Both the position numbers and the translations under genes were made by a program. The notes beneath the pieces were generated by a model. The model did not search any database. It saw nothing but the letters and a program-made list of their open reading frames with translations, and was not told where the DNA came from. Shown piece by piece: positions 43,457 through 53,011 of a stretch of DNA of 59,157 nucleotides. The DNA comes from Bacteroides fragilis. GTDB lineage: Bacteria > Bacillota > Clostridia > Lachnospirales > Lachnospiraceae. The stretch spans positions 793,949 to 853,105 of the forward strand of contig JAMPFK010000001.1 in NCBI GenBank assembly GCA_023664485.1. Direction: 5' to 3'. The stretch's first letter is position 1; the number at the start of each line of letters is the position of its first letter.

Positions 43457-45028
43457 ATGTTAAAGAAAAAGGGAAGGCTGACAGTCATAACGGCATTGGC
43501 GGCTGGTCTTTTGTCAATGAGTATGACGGTGCATGCCGAAGAAGAGATAATTGAAGCGGGTATTTATGCTGACCGGATCGCACTTTCCGGGATGACGGTT
43601 TCCGAGGCAAAAAACGAGGTGCAGGGTTATGTGGATTCCTTCGGGGATGTGCAGATCACGCTTCATGCGATGGACGATCAGGCGATCGTTACGACGGCGT
43701 CGGAAATAGGGCTGAAATGGGCGAATCCGGAGATCATAGACGAGGCGGCGGGTCTCGGAAAAGATGGAAATATCGTGCAGTGCTATAAGGCGCTGAAGGA
43801 TTTGGAGCACAGCAATAAGGTATACGAAGTCGAGTTTGATTTTGATAAGGATAAAATCAGGACTTTAATAGAAGAGCAGGGGACGCAGTATAATAAAGAA
43901 GCGGTCGATGCGGTCTTAACGAAGACGAACGGTGTCTTTCAGGTCGAAGCGGGACAGGCAGGAATGATAATCGATGTCGGAGCTTCTACAGAGGAGGTCT
44001 ATCATTATCTGGTCAACGACTGGCAGGGAGAGGCCGGTTATATCGATCTGGCGGTGGCCGTCCAGGAGCCGCGGGGCAGTGCGGAGGAACTGGCACAGGT
44101 AACGGATGTGCTGGGGACTTATACGACCAGTTTTTCCACATCCAACGGTTCCCGCAGCGCGAATGTGGCGAACGGCTGTCGGTTGATCGACGGCCATATG
44201 CTGTATCCGGGAGATGAGTTCTCGGCTTATGAAGCGGTTTCTCCTTTTTCGGAAGCGAATGGTTATTATATGGCGGCTTCTTATCTGAACGGGCAGGTAG
44301 TGGACAGCCTCGGCGGCGGTATCTGTCAGGTTTCCACGACTTTGTACAATGCGGTCCTGCGGGCGGAGCTGGAAGTGACGGAGCGGTACAACCATTCGAT
44401 GATCGTTACTTATGTAGATCCTTCCGCGGACGCGGCGATTGCCGAATCTTCGGGAAAAGATTTTAAATTCGTGAACAATACGAACCATCCGATTTATATA
44501 GAAGGAATTACGACGCCCGATAAGCATATCACTTTTACGATATATGGAGTAGAAACAAGGGACAGCAACAGGGAAGTCGTCTATGAGAGCGTCGTATTGG
44601 AAAGGATCGAGCCGGAGGAAGAGGTCATCTACGCCAACGAGTCTTTGCCGCTCGGCTATTGTTCCGTTCAGTCGGCGCATGTCGGCTACAGGGCGCAGTT
44701 ATGGAAGGTCGTTAAGGTAGACGGCGTAGAAATCAGCAGAGAACAGGTGAACAGCAGTTCTTATAATAAGTCGCCGAGGAATGCAACGGTTGGGACCGCA
44801 ACGGCGGATCCGGAGGCCTATAATGCGATTATGGCAGCGATCGCTACCAACAGCATCGATCAGGTAAAAGCGGTAGCGGGCGCTTATCAGGCGCAGGCTG
44901 CGGCCGCGGCAGCACAGCAGCCGCCGGCACCGGCAGAATTACAGCCCGTACCGGCAGAGCCACAGCCGGCGGAACCGCAGCCCGTACCAGAGGAGCCGGA
45001 GACAGAATCAGAGGGATCCGCCGAATAG
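43457..45028 (+). CDS. Secreted VanW-family protein with peptidoglycan-binding-like domain
   Basis: Secreted protein of 523 aa. A signal peptide at residues 1-27 (AALAAGLL type core, cleavage after VHA) is followed by a PG_binding_4-like region (~40-200), the VanW domain (~215-345, with GGGICQVSTTLYNAVLRAELEV) and a G5-like beta segment, ending in a Pro/Glu/Ala-rich tail. VanW is named after a vancomycin cluster, but most family members are general envelope proteins and no resistance genes are present. I chose the ATG at 43457 after AAGGGGAG; the upstream extension has no ribosome site. Confidence 0.85.
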   Translation: MLKKKGRLTVITALAAGLLSMSMTVHAEEEIIEAGIYADRIALSGMTVSEAKNEVQGYVDSFGDVQITLHAMDDQAIVTTASEIGLKWANPEIIDEAAGLGKDGNIVQCYKALKDLEHSNKVYEVEFDFDKDKIRTLIEEQGTQYNKEAVDAVLTKTNGVFQVEAGQAGMIIDVGASTEEVYHYLVNDWQGEAGYIDLAVAVQEPRGSAEELAQVTDVLGTYTTSFSTSNGSRSANVANGCRLIDGHMLYPGDEFSAYEAVSPFSEANGYYMAASYLNGQVVDSLGGGICQVSTTLYNAVLRAELEVTERYNHSMIVTYVDPSADAAIAESSGKDFKFVNNTNHPIYIEGITTPDKHITFTIYGVETRDSNREVVYESVVLERIEPEEEVIYANESLPLGYCSVQSAHVGYRAQLWKVVKVDGVEISREQVNSSSYNKSPRNATVGTATADPEAYNAIMAAIATNSIDQVKAVAGAYQAQAAAAAAQQPPAPAELQPVPAEPQPAEPQPVPEEPETESEGSAE

Positions 45029-45064
45029 GGTGTGGCTCGGAAGAGCGGAATTGAGGAGATTATT

Positions 45065-46054
45065 GTGAGAGACGGGAAAATATCGGAAAGCGTGCTTGCG
45101 CGTTCCGTTTTGAGAAAGATAAAGACCAAAAGAGAAGAGGTAGTATGCGGCGCAGGGATAGGGGTAGACTGCGCCGTTCTATCGTTTGACGGCGAAGAGA
45201 CCGTCCTTTCCACGAATCCCGTCAGCGCGCCCGCGGATCGGGTCTGCGTTTATGGAATGCACAGGGCGTTGAATAACGTGGCGGCGTCGGGAGCGGAGCC
45301 TGTCGGCGCGCTGATTTCCGCCATGCTTCCCAAAGGTACGGAGGAAGAGGCGCTTCAGAAGATGATGGCGCAGGCGGAGGAAATCTGCGGGCAGTACCGG
45401 GTCCAGCTGTCGGGCGGTCACACGGAGCTGAACGGGGCGGTGGTCCAGCCGGTCCTGACTGTGACGGGCATTGGAAAGCGGCAGAAAAGCGATATCGGCG
45501 TGCGGGATATAAGGCCCGGTCAGGATGTCGTAGTCAGCAAGTGGATCGGATTAGAGGGGACGGTGCGGCTCGCCAGAGAGCGTCGGGAGGAGCTGCTTAC
45601 CAGGTATCCGGCCAGAATGATAGACGAAGCGGCAGGCTTCGAGAGGTTTCTTTCCATCATACCGGAGGCCGCTACCGCCCGTAAGTCCGGCGTCTGCGGA
45701 ATCCACGATGTTTCACAGGGCGGCATTTTCGGCGCATTGTGGGAAATGGCGGGTGGAGCCGGCGTTGGACTGGAAATCGATTTGAAGAAACTGCCTGTCA
45801 GGCAGGAGACCATTGAGTTATGTGAATTCTACGATTTGAATCCGTATGAATTGTTGTCGGGAGGATGCCTTCTGATGACGGCGGAGGATGGAAACGGTCT
45901 GGTCATGGCTTTGGAAAAAGAAGGTATGCCCGCAGCCGTTGTCGGAAAAACGACGGATGGGAACGACCGGGTGCTTTTTCATGAAGAGGAGCGGCGTTTC
46001 CTGGAACCGCCCAAAACGGATCAGCTTTATAAGTTAAATTATAATAATGTCTGA
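45065..46054 (+). CDS. AIR synthase-related / HypE-like protein
   Basis: ATP-dependent PurM-fold protein of 329 aa. The N-terminal AIRS domain has GIGVDCAVL and MHRALNNVAASGAEPVG; the C-terminal AIRS_C domain has GIHDVSQGGIFGALWEMA. The family includes HypE and PurM, but this stand-alone form is of unknown substrate, and no hyp genes are near. I chose the GTG at 45065, with GAGGAG 5 nt before it, giving MRDGKISESVLARSVL, which matches how relatives begin. The Lrp-type regulator follows after 41 bp. Confidence 0.82.
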   Translation: MRDGKISESVLARSVLRKIKTKREEVVCGAGIGVDCAVLSFDGEETVLSTNPVSAPADRVCVYGMHRALNNVAASGAEPVGALISAMLPKGTEEEALQKMMAQAEEICGQYRVQLSGGHTELNGAVVQPVLTVTGIGKRQKSDIGVRDIRPGQDVVVSKWIGLEGTVRLARERREELLTRYPARMIDEAAGFERFLSIIPEAATARKSGVCGIHDVSQGGIFGALWEMAGGAGVGLEIDLKKLPVRQETIELCEFYDLNPYELLSGGCLLMTAEDGNGLVMALEKEGMPAAVVGKTTDGNDRVLFHEEERRFLEPPKTDQLYKLNYNNV

Positions 46055-46095
46055 AACAAAAATGTGAAAGACAGGAAAGGTTACAGGTAATAGAA

Positions 46096-46578
46096 ATGAG
46101 AGAAAAATTGTTGTCGATGATCGAAAAGAACAGCCGGATCGATGTAAAGGAGCTGGCTGTTCTGATGGGAGAGGAAGAAATTGATATCGTGAATGAGCTT
46201 GCGGCGCTGGAAAGCGAGGGCATCATCTGCGGATATCATACGTTGATCGATTGGGAGAAAACCTCTGTCGAGAAAGTGAGCGCGTTAATCGAGGTGCGAG
46301 TGACGCCGCAGCGCGGTCAGGGCTTTGATAATATCGCGGAGCGCATTTACAAATACCCGGAGGTCAATTCCGTTTATCTGATATCCGGCGGCTACGACCT
46401 GCTTGTTACGCTGGAAGGAAAGTCTTTAAAGGAGATTTCCGCTTTTGTGTCAGATAAGCTTTCCACGCTGGATACGGTGCTCAGCACGGCGACGCATTTT
46501 ATCCTGAAAAAATATAAAGATCACGGGACGATTCTGATGAAGAAGCGCGAGGATACGAGAGAGAAGGTGACACCGTGA
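46096..46578 (+). CDS. Lrp/AsnC-family regulator
   Basis: Regulator of 160 aa with an N-terminal winged helix (SRIDVKELAVLMGEEEIDIVNEL, then LESEGIICGYHTLIDW) and a C-terminal RAM ligand-binding domain (VSALIEVRVTPQRGQGFDNIAERI, YLISGGYDLLVTLEG). Lrp-family proteins sense amino acids. Its end overlaps the start of the aminotransferase gene by 4 bp, so the two are coupled; a role in amino-acid-dependent control of that enzyme is likely but inferred. Confidence 0.88.
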   Translation: MREKLLSMIEKNSRIDVKELAVLMGEEEIDIVNELAALESEGIICGYHTLIDWEKTSVEKVSALIEVRVTPQRGQGFDNIAERIYKYPEVNSVYLISGGYDLLVTLEGKSLKEISAFVSDKLSTLDTVLSTATHFILKKYKDHGTILMKKREDTREKVTP

Positions 46579-47756
46579 GAAATCCGTTAGCAGATAAAGT
46601 AGTGGAAATAAAACCATCCGGCATTCGGAAATTTTTCGATATCGTCAATGAGATGGACGACGTTATTTCTTTGAGCGTCGGGGAACCGGATTTCGACACG
46701 CCCTGGCATATCCGCGACGAGGGTATTTATTCACTGGAAAAGGGGCGTACCTTCTATACTTCCAATGCCGGATTGAAAGAACTGAAAGAAGAGATATGCC
46801 ATTATCTGAAAAGAAAACAGGGTCTTGAATATAATCCAAAGGATGAGGTATTCCTGACGGTGGGAGGTTCCGAGGGAATCGATGCGGCGATGCGCGCGAT
46901 GCTGAACCCCGGCGAAGAAGTGCTGATCCCCCAGCCCAGCTATGTTTCTTATGAGCCCTGCGCGGTACTTGCGGGAGGTGTCCCGGTCATCATCGAGTTA
47001 AAAGCGGAAAATGAATTCCGTCTGACGGCGAAGGAACTGGAGGACGCTGTTACGGAGAAAACGAAGCTCCTGGTACTTCCTTTTCCTAACAATCCGACCG
47101 GCGCCATTCTGGAAAGAAAAGATCTGCAGGAGCTTGCGGAGGTCATTATCAAACACGATATATTTGTTTTGTCCGATGAGATTTATGCAGAATTGACTTA
47201 TAAAGAAAAGCATATATCGATTGCGGAAATTCCGGGGATGAAGGAGCGGACCATACTCATCAACGGTTTTTCCAAGGCTTATGCGATGACGGGATGGCGT
47301 CTCGGCTATGCCTGCGGCCCTGAGAAAATCATCGCGCAGATGTTAAAGATTCATCAGTTCGCGATCATGTGCGCGCCGACGACCAGCCAGTATGCGGCGG
47401 TAGAAGCGTTGCGGAACGGGGATGATGATGTGGCGGAAATGCGGGAGGCTTATAACCAGCGCAGAAGATATCTGATGAACGCTTTTCAGAAAATGGGACT
47501 GGAATGTTTTGAACCCTTCGGCGCATTTTATGTGTTCCCGTGTATTAAAGAATTTGGCTTAACGAGCGATGAATTTGCGACGCGGTTCCTGAAAGAAGAA
47601 AAGGTGGCGATCGTTCCCGGTACGGCGTTCGGCGGCTGCGGGGAAGGATTCCTGCGGATTTCCTACGCTTCTTCTCTGGAAAATCTGAAAATCGCGATGG
47701 GAAGGCTTTCGGAGTTCATAGAGAGACTGCGGAAAGAGCGTGAGAAGAACTTTTAA
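46575..47756 (+). CDS. PLP-dependent aminotransferase class I/II
   Basis: Aminotransferase of 393 aa of fold type I. The cofactor lysine is Lys234 in NGFSKAYAMTGWRLGYA. PFPNNPTGA and the Asp in SDEIYAELTY contact the pyridoxal ring, and a C-terminal Arg in GFLRISYASS binds the substrate carboxylate. It resembles the aspartate/aromatic aminotransferase (PatA/AspC) group; the substrate is not certain. The GTG start lies inside the end of the Lrp gene after GAGAAGG. Confidence 0.9.
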   Translation: MRNPLADKVVEIKPSGIRKFFDIVNEMDDVISLSVGEPDFDTPWHIRDEGIYSLEKGRTFYTSNAGLKELKEEICHYLKRKQGLEYNPKDEVFLTVGGSEGIDAAMRAMLNPGEEVLIPQPSYVSYEPCAVLAGGVPVIIELKAENEFRLTAKELEDAVTEKTKLLVLPFPNNPTGAILERKDLQELAEVIIKHDIFVLSDEIYAELTYKEKHISIAEIPGMKERTILINGFSKAYAMTGWRLGYACGPEKIIAQMLKIHQFAIMCAPTTSQYAAVEALRNGDDDVAEMREAYNQRRRYLMNAFQKMGLECFEPFGAFYVFPCIKEFGLTSDEFATRFLKEEKVAIVPGTAFGGCGEGFLRISYASSLENLKIAMGRLSEFIERLRKEREKNF

Positions 47757-47779
47757 AGTTCATATCGAGGGATTCAGGG

Positions 47780-48280
47780 ATGCACATTGTTTTACATCAG
47801 CCGGAAATTCCGGCAAATACGGGAAATATTGGAAGAACCTGTGTGGCGGCCGGGGCGGGACTGCATTTGATCGAACCGCTCGGTTTTCATCTGGATGAAC
47901 GTTCTATTAAGCGTGCGGGCATGGATTATTGGGATCGGCTCGATGTAACAAGATACATAAACTACCGGGAATTTCTGGGAAAACATCCGGGCGCAAAAAT
48001 CTGGATGGCGACGACAAAAGCCAGAAAGGTCTATACGGAAGCAGCTTTTGGCATGGATGATTTTATCATGTTTGGGAAAGAAAGCGCCGGCATTCCGGAA
48101 GAAATTCTGGTCGAGAATGAGGAGAACTGTATCAGGATTCCCATGCTCGGCCAGATACGCTCTCTGAATCTGTCGAATGCCGTTGCGATCGTGCTCTATG
48201 AGGCGCTGCGGCAGAATGATTTCGGAAGGATGCAGCGGGAAGGGGAACTGCACCGGCTCCACTGGCAGAGCGGGTCTTAA
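47780..48280 (+). CDS. trmL: tRNA (cytidine/uridine-2'-O-)-methyltransferase TrmL
   Basis: SPOUT-fold methyltransferase of 166 aa that methylates the ribose at the wobble position of certain tRNA-Leu. The family signatures are visible: HQPEIPANTGNIGRTC at the N-terminus, FGKESAGIPEEIL in the middle and IPMLGQIRSLNLSNAVAIV for the SAM-binding knot. Length is typical. It follows the aminotransferase gene by 23 bp and ends 4 bp inside the convergent kinase gene, with no terminator between. Confidence 0.93.
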   Translation: MHIVLHQPEIPANTGNIGRTCVAAGAGLHLIEPLGFHLDERSIKRAGMDYWDRLDVTRYINYREFLGKHPGAKIWMATTKARKVYTEAAFGMDDFIMFGKESAGIPEEILVENEENCIRIPMLGQIRSLNLSNAVAIVLYEALRQNDFGRMQREGELHRLHWQSGS

Positions 48281-49704
48281 TAGGGCTCGTCTTCGATATC
48301 GGATTCCGGCAGGGAGAAAATAAATTCCGTGCCGACGCCTTCCGTGCTGATGACATTGATATGTTCGCCATGGGACTGGATGATCTCTTTCGTAATGGAA
48401 AGACCGAGGCCGGTCCCTTTTTTGTCCTTGCCGCGGGAAATGTCCGATTTATAGAAACGATCCCAGATTAGTTTCAGATTGTCTTTCGGGATGCCGATAC
48501 CGGAATCTTTGACGCTGACAAAAATTTTATTGTGCTTTTCAGTCGTTTCCAGCTTGATGATGGAATTATGATGGCTGAATTTAATCGCATTATCGAGCAG
48601 GTTGTATAATACCTGCTGGATTTTGCCCATGTCAGCAGTAACGTACATTTCTTCTCCGGTTAAAATCAGCTCGATCGCGATTTTTTTTTCACGGCAGGTC
48701 CCCTCGAAAGAGGCGGCTACATTTCGAATAACCTGGTTGATATCGAAATCCGTTTTTTCCAAAAGCATTCCCTTTGTATTCAGATTATTTAAAGTCAGCA
48801 GACTGTTGGTCAGTTTCGTCAGGCGTTCCGTTTCGTTCAGGACGATGGTGAGATATTTTTCATACAGTTCCGGAGGAATCGTGCCGTCGAGCATGGCTTC
48901 CAGATAACCTTTAACAGAGGTTAAGGGGGAACGGAAATCGTGGGAGACATTGGCCACGAATTTTTTCTGGTCGTCCTCGGAACGGGCGATTTCTCCCGCC
49001 ATATAAGAAAGGGCGGCGGCAAGATATCCCATTTCATCCTCGCTTTCCACCGAAAACTCATAGTGCATATTGCCGCTGGCATATTGCTCCGTCGCCTCCG
49101 TGATCCTGCGTAACGGGACATAGACCATTTCCGTAAAAAAAATCAGGATGATCAGGGACAGCAAAAACAGAATGATCAGCATGATATAAGAAATATTCAA
49201 CAGGCTGTCGGAGGAATTCTGAATATCGCTCATGGGGCAGTGAATGACAACGTAGCCCTTTACCTTGAAATCGGAGGTAATGGGCGCGAAAACACTCAGC
49301 GTTTCTTCTGTAAAAGAACCGAAAAAGTCGCCCGTCGTATAAAAGGAACCTTCTGTAATGGTCGAGTCGAAGTTTTCGATGACGATTTCGTTTTCCACAT
49401 CGATCGGAGAAGAGGAATCGAGCACCATACGGCCGGAAGGATTGATGATCCAGATAACGGCGTTCAGATAGGTATCCAAAGCGTCCAGCTGGTCTTTTAC
49501 CGCATCCAGCGTCGTTTCGCTGCTGTACAGGTCGGAGGCATAGGTATTGGCAATCAGCGTCGCTTCCCGGTAAAGGGAGTCCGCCTTGTCCTTTTTCAGA
49601 TGGTCCAGCGTCATATTGGAAACAAAGGTCGCTACGACGACAAAGCCGAAAAATCCGAAAATGAAATAAGCCAGTATGAATTTTAAGTACAAAGTTTTTC
49701 TCAT
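48277..49704 (-). CDS. Membrane sensor histidine kinase
   Basis: Sensor kinase of 475 aa. The first helix is ~9-31, the extracellular sensor ~32-170 has a Cache-like look (AVIWIINPSGRMVLDSSS), and the second helix is ~171-190. A HAMP domain follows, then HisKA with His255 in NVSHDFRSPLTSVKGYLEAML. The HATPase_c domain has LYNLLDNAIKFS (N box), VKDSGIGIPKDN (G1) and GTGLGLSITKEII (G2). It is the third gene of the minus-strand mutS2 operon, 3 bp after its response regulator. Signal unknown. Confidence 0.9.
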   Translation of the reverse strand: MRKTLYLKFILAYFIFGFFGFVVVATFVSNMTLDHLKKDKADSLYREATLIANTYASDLYSSETTLDAVKDQLDALDTYLNAVIWIINPSGRMVLDSSSPIDVENEIVIENFDSTITEGSFYTTGDFFGSFTEETLSVFAPITSDFKVKGYVVIHCPMSDIQNSSDSLLNISYIMLIILFLLSLIILIFFTEMVYVPLRRITEATEQYASGNMHYEFSVESEDEMGYLAAALSYMAGEIARSEDDQKKFVANVSHDFRSPLTSVKGYLEAMLDGTIPPELYEKYLTIVLNETERLTKLTNSLLTLNNLNTKGMLLEKTDFDINQVIRNVAASFEGTCREKKIAIELILTGEEMYVTADMGKIQQVLYNLLDNAIKFSHHNSIIKLETTEKHNKIFVSVKDSGIGIPKDNLKLIWDRFYKSDISRGKDKKGTGLGLSITKEIIQSHGEHINVISTEGVGTEFIFSLPESDIEDEPY

Positions 49705-49707
49705 AGT

Positions 49708-50409
49708 CTAAGCCCTTGTTTCAAATTTATAACCGACGCCCCATATGGTAGCGATCCGCCACTTTTTATGGTCGTTGATCTTTTCCCGGAGACGCTTGAT
49801 ATGCACATCGACTGTGCGGGTATCGCCGACATATTCATAGCCCCAGATCTGGTCCAGGAGCTGTTCCCTTGTAAAAACCTGATTGGGCGAGGCGGCCAGA
49901 TAGTAAAGGAGCTCCAGCTCTTTTGGAGGCATTTCTACCGTATGCCCCATATAAATGACGGAATAATTCGTCTGGTTGACGACGAGATCCGGATATTCGA
50001 CGCATTTGGCGTCGGAAGCGCCAGGCGCTGCGACGACGGGTTTGTAGCGGCGGAGGACCGCTTTGACCCTCGCGACGAGCTCTTTGGAATCGAAAGGTTT
50101 CTCCATATAATCGTCGGCGCCGAGTTCCAGTCCAAGCACTTTATCGAAAACCTCGCCTTTCGCGGAAAGCATAATGATCGGCAGGGAAGATTTCATGCGG
50201 ACCTCCCTGCAGACCTGATAGCCGTCGATGCCGGGGAGCATCAGATCTAAAAGCATCAGATTCGGTTCGAAGCTTTTGACCGCCGACAGGGCGGATTCCC
50301 CGTCGTTGACGATCATCGTTTCAAAACACTCTTTTGTCAGATAAAGGGAAATCAGTTCGGCAATGTTGTTATCGTCGTCTACGATTAAGATTTTCTGTTT
50401 GTTTACCAT
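49708..50409 (-). CDS. OmpR/PhoB-family response regulator
   Basis: Response regulator of 233 aa paired with the kinase that follows. The receiver domain has IVDDDNN, phospho-acceptor Asp55 in LMLLDLMLPGIDGYQ, and Lys in YMEKPF. The winged helix has PPKELELLYYLAASPNQVFT and TVDVHIKRLREKI, ending VGYKFE. The ATG lies 15 bp after mutS2 with AAAGGCGGAA as ribosome site, so mutS2, this gene and the kinase form one transcript. Confidence 0.92.
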   Translation of the reverse strand: MVNKQKILIVDDDNNIAELISLYLTKECFETMIVNDGESALSAVKSFEPNLMLLDLMLPGIDGYQVCREVRMKSSLPIIMLSAKGEVFDKVLGLELGADDYMEKPFDSKELVARVKAVLRRYKPVVAAPGASDAKCVEYPDLVVNQTNYSVIYMGHTVEMPPKELELLYYLAASPNQVFTREQLLDQIWGYEYVGDTRTVDVHIKRLREKINDHKKWRIATIWGVGYKFETRA

Positions 50410-50424
50410 TTTTGTTCCGCCTTT

Positions 50425-52800
50425 CTATTTAAATTCCGCAATGGTGACGCCGGCATCGCCCTCTCCGTATTCGCCCAGCCGGTAGCTTTTAACATATTTA
50501 CAGCGGCGGAGATAATCCTGCACAGCCTTCCGTAACGCGCCTGTCCCCTTTCCATGTACGATGCGGACGCTCGGCAGGTGCGCCAGATATGCGTCGTCCA
50601 GATATTTATCCAGGGAAGAAAGGGCTTCGTCCACCGTCTTGCCGAGCAGATTGATTTCGGTCGAGACAGAGTAGGACTTGGACATTTTCAGTCTGCCGGC
50701 GCCGGTCCGCTGCATGGGCGCGGTGGTCGTAACAGTTTCTTCTTCCAACAGGATCAAATCGTTCAAATTTACCTGGGAGCGGATGATGCCGCACTGCACG
50801 AACAGTTTACCGCTCCTGTCGGGATGGGAACTGACGATTCCCGTTAAGCCCATCGAAACGATTTTTACGCGGTCGCCGGGTTTTATCTGGTTCGGCTTTA
50901 ACTGCTTGTGGGCCGGATTTTCCGACGGTTTTAAGGAGAGCTTCGCGTTTTTTTCGGAGATCTTATCGCGCACCTTCTGGCGCGACTGTTCTAAATCCTT
51001 CATGGAAGAAGCGCCGGCTTTCTGGAAAGTGCGGATCGTTTCGTCGGCGACCTCCTTGGCATCCTGCAGAATCTGCCTTGCCTCTTCGTTAGCTTCCCGC
51101 AGGATTCGTTCCTTCGACTGCTCAATTTTTTCCTGTTTGGACTCCAGGCGCTGTTTCAGCGATTTGATCTCTTCCTTATAAGAAGCGATTTCCAGCCGCT
51201 CTTTTTCGATCGTGACGCGGCTGTTTTCCAAATTGGATAATAAATCCTCAAAGCTTTCTTTGTCCTCGGTGATATGCTTTTTGGCGCTTTCGATGATGGC
51301 ATCGGACAGCCCCAGTTTGGAAGAAATGGCAAAAGCGTTGCTTTTGCCGGGAATGCCGATCAACAGGCGGTAGGTAGGCCGCAGCGTTTCCACATTAAAT
51401 TCACAGCACGCGTTTTCCACAAAGGGCGTGGAAAGCGCATATACTTTTAATTCGCTGTAATGCGTCGTCGCCATCGTGCGGATTCCGCGGGTATGCAGGT
51501 CGTCCAGAATGGCGGCGGCAAGAGCGGCGCCCTCCGTCGGATCTGTTCCCGCGCCGAGTTCGTCGAAAAGACAGAGAGAATCCGCATCCGCATGTTGCAG
51601 GATCGAGACGATAGACGTCATATGAGAGGAAAAAGTAGAAAGATTCTGCTCGATGCTCTGCTCGTCCCCGATGTCCGCATAGACTTCCGTAAAAATGGAA
51701 AGCTCGGAGCGGTCGAGCGCGGGGATATGCAGGCCTGCCTGCCCCATCAGCGTCAAAAGGCCGACCGTTTTTAAAGAGACGGTTTTTCCTCCGGTGTTGG
51801 GGCCTGTGATGACAAGCAGATCAAAATCCGTGCCGAGCTCGATGTCGATCGGTACGACCTTTTTTTTATCTAATAAAGGATGACGGCCCTTGCGGAGCCT
51901 CAAATGGCGCTCCGTATTGAAAAGGGGCATCGTCCCGTTTTCCTCCATGGCAAGGGCGGCTTTGGCGAAAATGAAGTCGAGCGCCGTCATCAGCCGTTGA
52001 TTTTCGGCGAGCTCTTTTGTATGTCCGCCGGTCTGTGCGCTCAAATCCGCAAGAATTTTTCCGATTTCCTCTTTTTCCTGTAAATCGAGTTCTTTCAGTT
52101 CGTTGTTAAGCGTTACCACGGCCGCCGGTTCGATGAAAAAAGTGGAGCCGGTGGAGGATTGGTCGTGCACCATGCCGGGAACCTGTCCTTTGTATTCCGC
52201 CTTGACCGGAATGCAGTAACGGTCATTCCGCATGGTGATGACGGCGTCCTGTAAATAAGTCCGGCTGGAACCGTTCACCATGGAAGCGAGCTGGGCGTGG
52301 ATCCTGTCGTTGGTGAGCGCCTTTTTGCGGCGGATGTGCTTCAGAGCAGGACTTGCATCGTCCGCGATTTCTTCTTCCGATAAAATGCACCTGCGGATTT
52401 CGTTAGTCAGATTCGTCAAAGGTTCCAGGCCGTTGAAATATTCGTCCAGCGAATCGCCGGGAGCATCTTCCCTGTCGTTTCGCCCGTAGGCCTTGACTCT
52501 GCCCGCGTTTTCCAGCAGGGATGCAATCTGCAGGAGCTCCGGCGCGGAAAGCGCGCTTCCGACTTCCAGTGATTTGATGCACCGGCCCAAATCCTTATTG
52601 CCGCCGAAGGAGGTGGAGCCTTTTTTGAAAAGACGGCCCAGAGCGTCGGCGGTTTCTTTCTGCGCATGTTCGATTTCTTCCAGAGCTGTCATCGGCAGAA
52701 GCTCCCGGCAGAGCTTCCTCCCCGGATCCGAAGTCGCCTTGCCGGTCAGGCGCTCGATGATCTTGTTGTATTCTAAAACGTGTAATGCTTTGTTATTCAT
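50425..52800 (-). CDS. mutS2: MutS2 endonuclease/ATPase with Smr domain
   Basis: MutS-family ATPase of 791 aa without mismatch-recognition domains. Core and clamp helices (1-~290) are followed by the ABC-type ATPase with Walker A GPNTGGKTVSLKTVG (~335) and LCLFDELGAGTDPTEGAAL (Walker B and D-loop). A long coiled coil (~515-640), a KOW-like segment and the C-terminal Smr nuclease domain with VRIVHGKGTGALRKAV complete it. In Bacillus the protein (also called RqcU) rescues collided ribosomes; earlier work linked it to suppression of recombination. GAGG stands 9 nt before the ATG. A hairpin at 52843-52877 lies in its leader. Confidence 0.95.
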   Translation of the reverse strand: MNNKALHVLEYNKIIERLTGKATSDPGRKLCRELLPMTALEEIEHAQKETADALGRLFKKGSTSFGGNKDLGRCIKSLEVGSALSAPELLQIASLLENAGRVKAYGRNDREDAPGDSLDEYFNGLEPLTNLTNEIRRCILSEEEIADDASPALKHIRRKKALTNDRIHAQLASMVNGSSRTYLQDAVITMRNDRYCIPVKAEYKGQVPGMVHDQSSTGSTFFIEPAAVVTLNNELKELDLQEKEEIGKILADLSAQTGGHTKELAENQRLMTALDFIFAKAALAMEENGTMPLFNTERHLRLRKGRHPLLDKKKVVPIDIELGTDFDLLVITGPNTGGKTVSLKTVGLLTLMGQAGLHIPALDRSELSIFTEVYADIGDEQSIEQNLSTFSSHMTSIVSILQHADADSLCLFDELGAGTDPTEGAALAAAILDDLHTRGIRTMATTHYSELKVYALSTPFVENACCEFNVETLRPTYRLLIGIPGKSNAFAISSKLGLSDAIIESAKKHITEDKESFEDLLSNLENSRVTIEKERLEIASYKEEIKSLKQRLESKQEKIEQSKERILREANEEARQILQDAKEVADETIRTFQKAGASSMKDLEQSRQKVRDKISEKNAKLSLKPSENPAHKQLKPNQIKPGDRVKIVSMGLTGIVSSHPDRSGKLFVQCGIIRSQVNLNDLILLEEETVTTTAPMQRTGAGRLKMSKSYSVSTEINLLGKTVDEALSSLDKYLDDAYLAHLPSVRIVHGKGTGALRKAVQDYLRRCKYVKSYRLGEYGEGDAGVTIAEFK

Positions 52801-52912
52801 GGGATGACCTCGTTGTTTGTGTAAAAAGATATTTTACAGTGGTTCAGGCGTCCATCGTTTTTCACCGGATGCCTGAATTCACTGGTGTTTCAGAAATATC
52901 ATACCATAAAGG

Positions 52913-52941
52913 TTGTAAATTTACTATGAAAAAGATATACT
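52913..52941 (+). promoter_or_regulatory. Promoter of the HtrA-like gene
   Basis: TTGTAA (52913-52918) and TATACT (52936-52941) are 17 bp apart. Transcription would begin near 52948, about 64 nt before the ATG at 53012. Confidence 0.65.
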
Positions 52942-53011
52942 TAGACATATCTGGAAATGCGGCAGGAGGAGTCAGGCCCGGAACGGGGCCGGGCGGGAAT
53001 GGAGAATTGCG

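Noticed and set aside
43457..45028. Vancomycin resistance gene vanW
   Set aside because: VanW-domain proteins are widespread in Clostridia; no vanA/B/H/X-type genes are present, so this is called a general envelope protein.
52843..52877. Hairpin in the mutS2 leader as a riboswitch
   Set aside because: It is a single imperfect stem with no second structure or terminator, so it is mentioned only as a leader hairpin.
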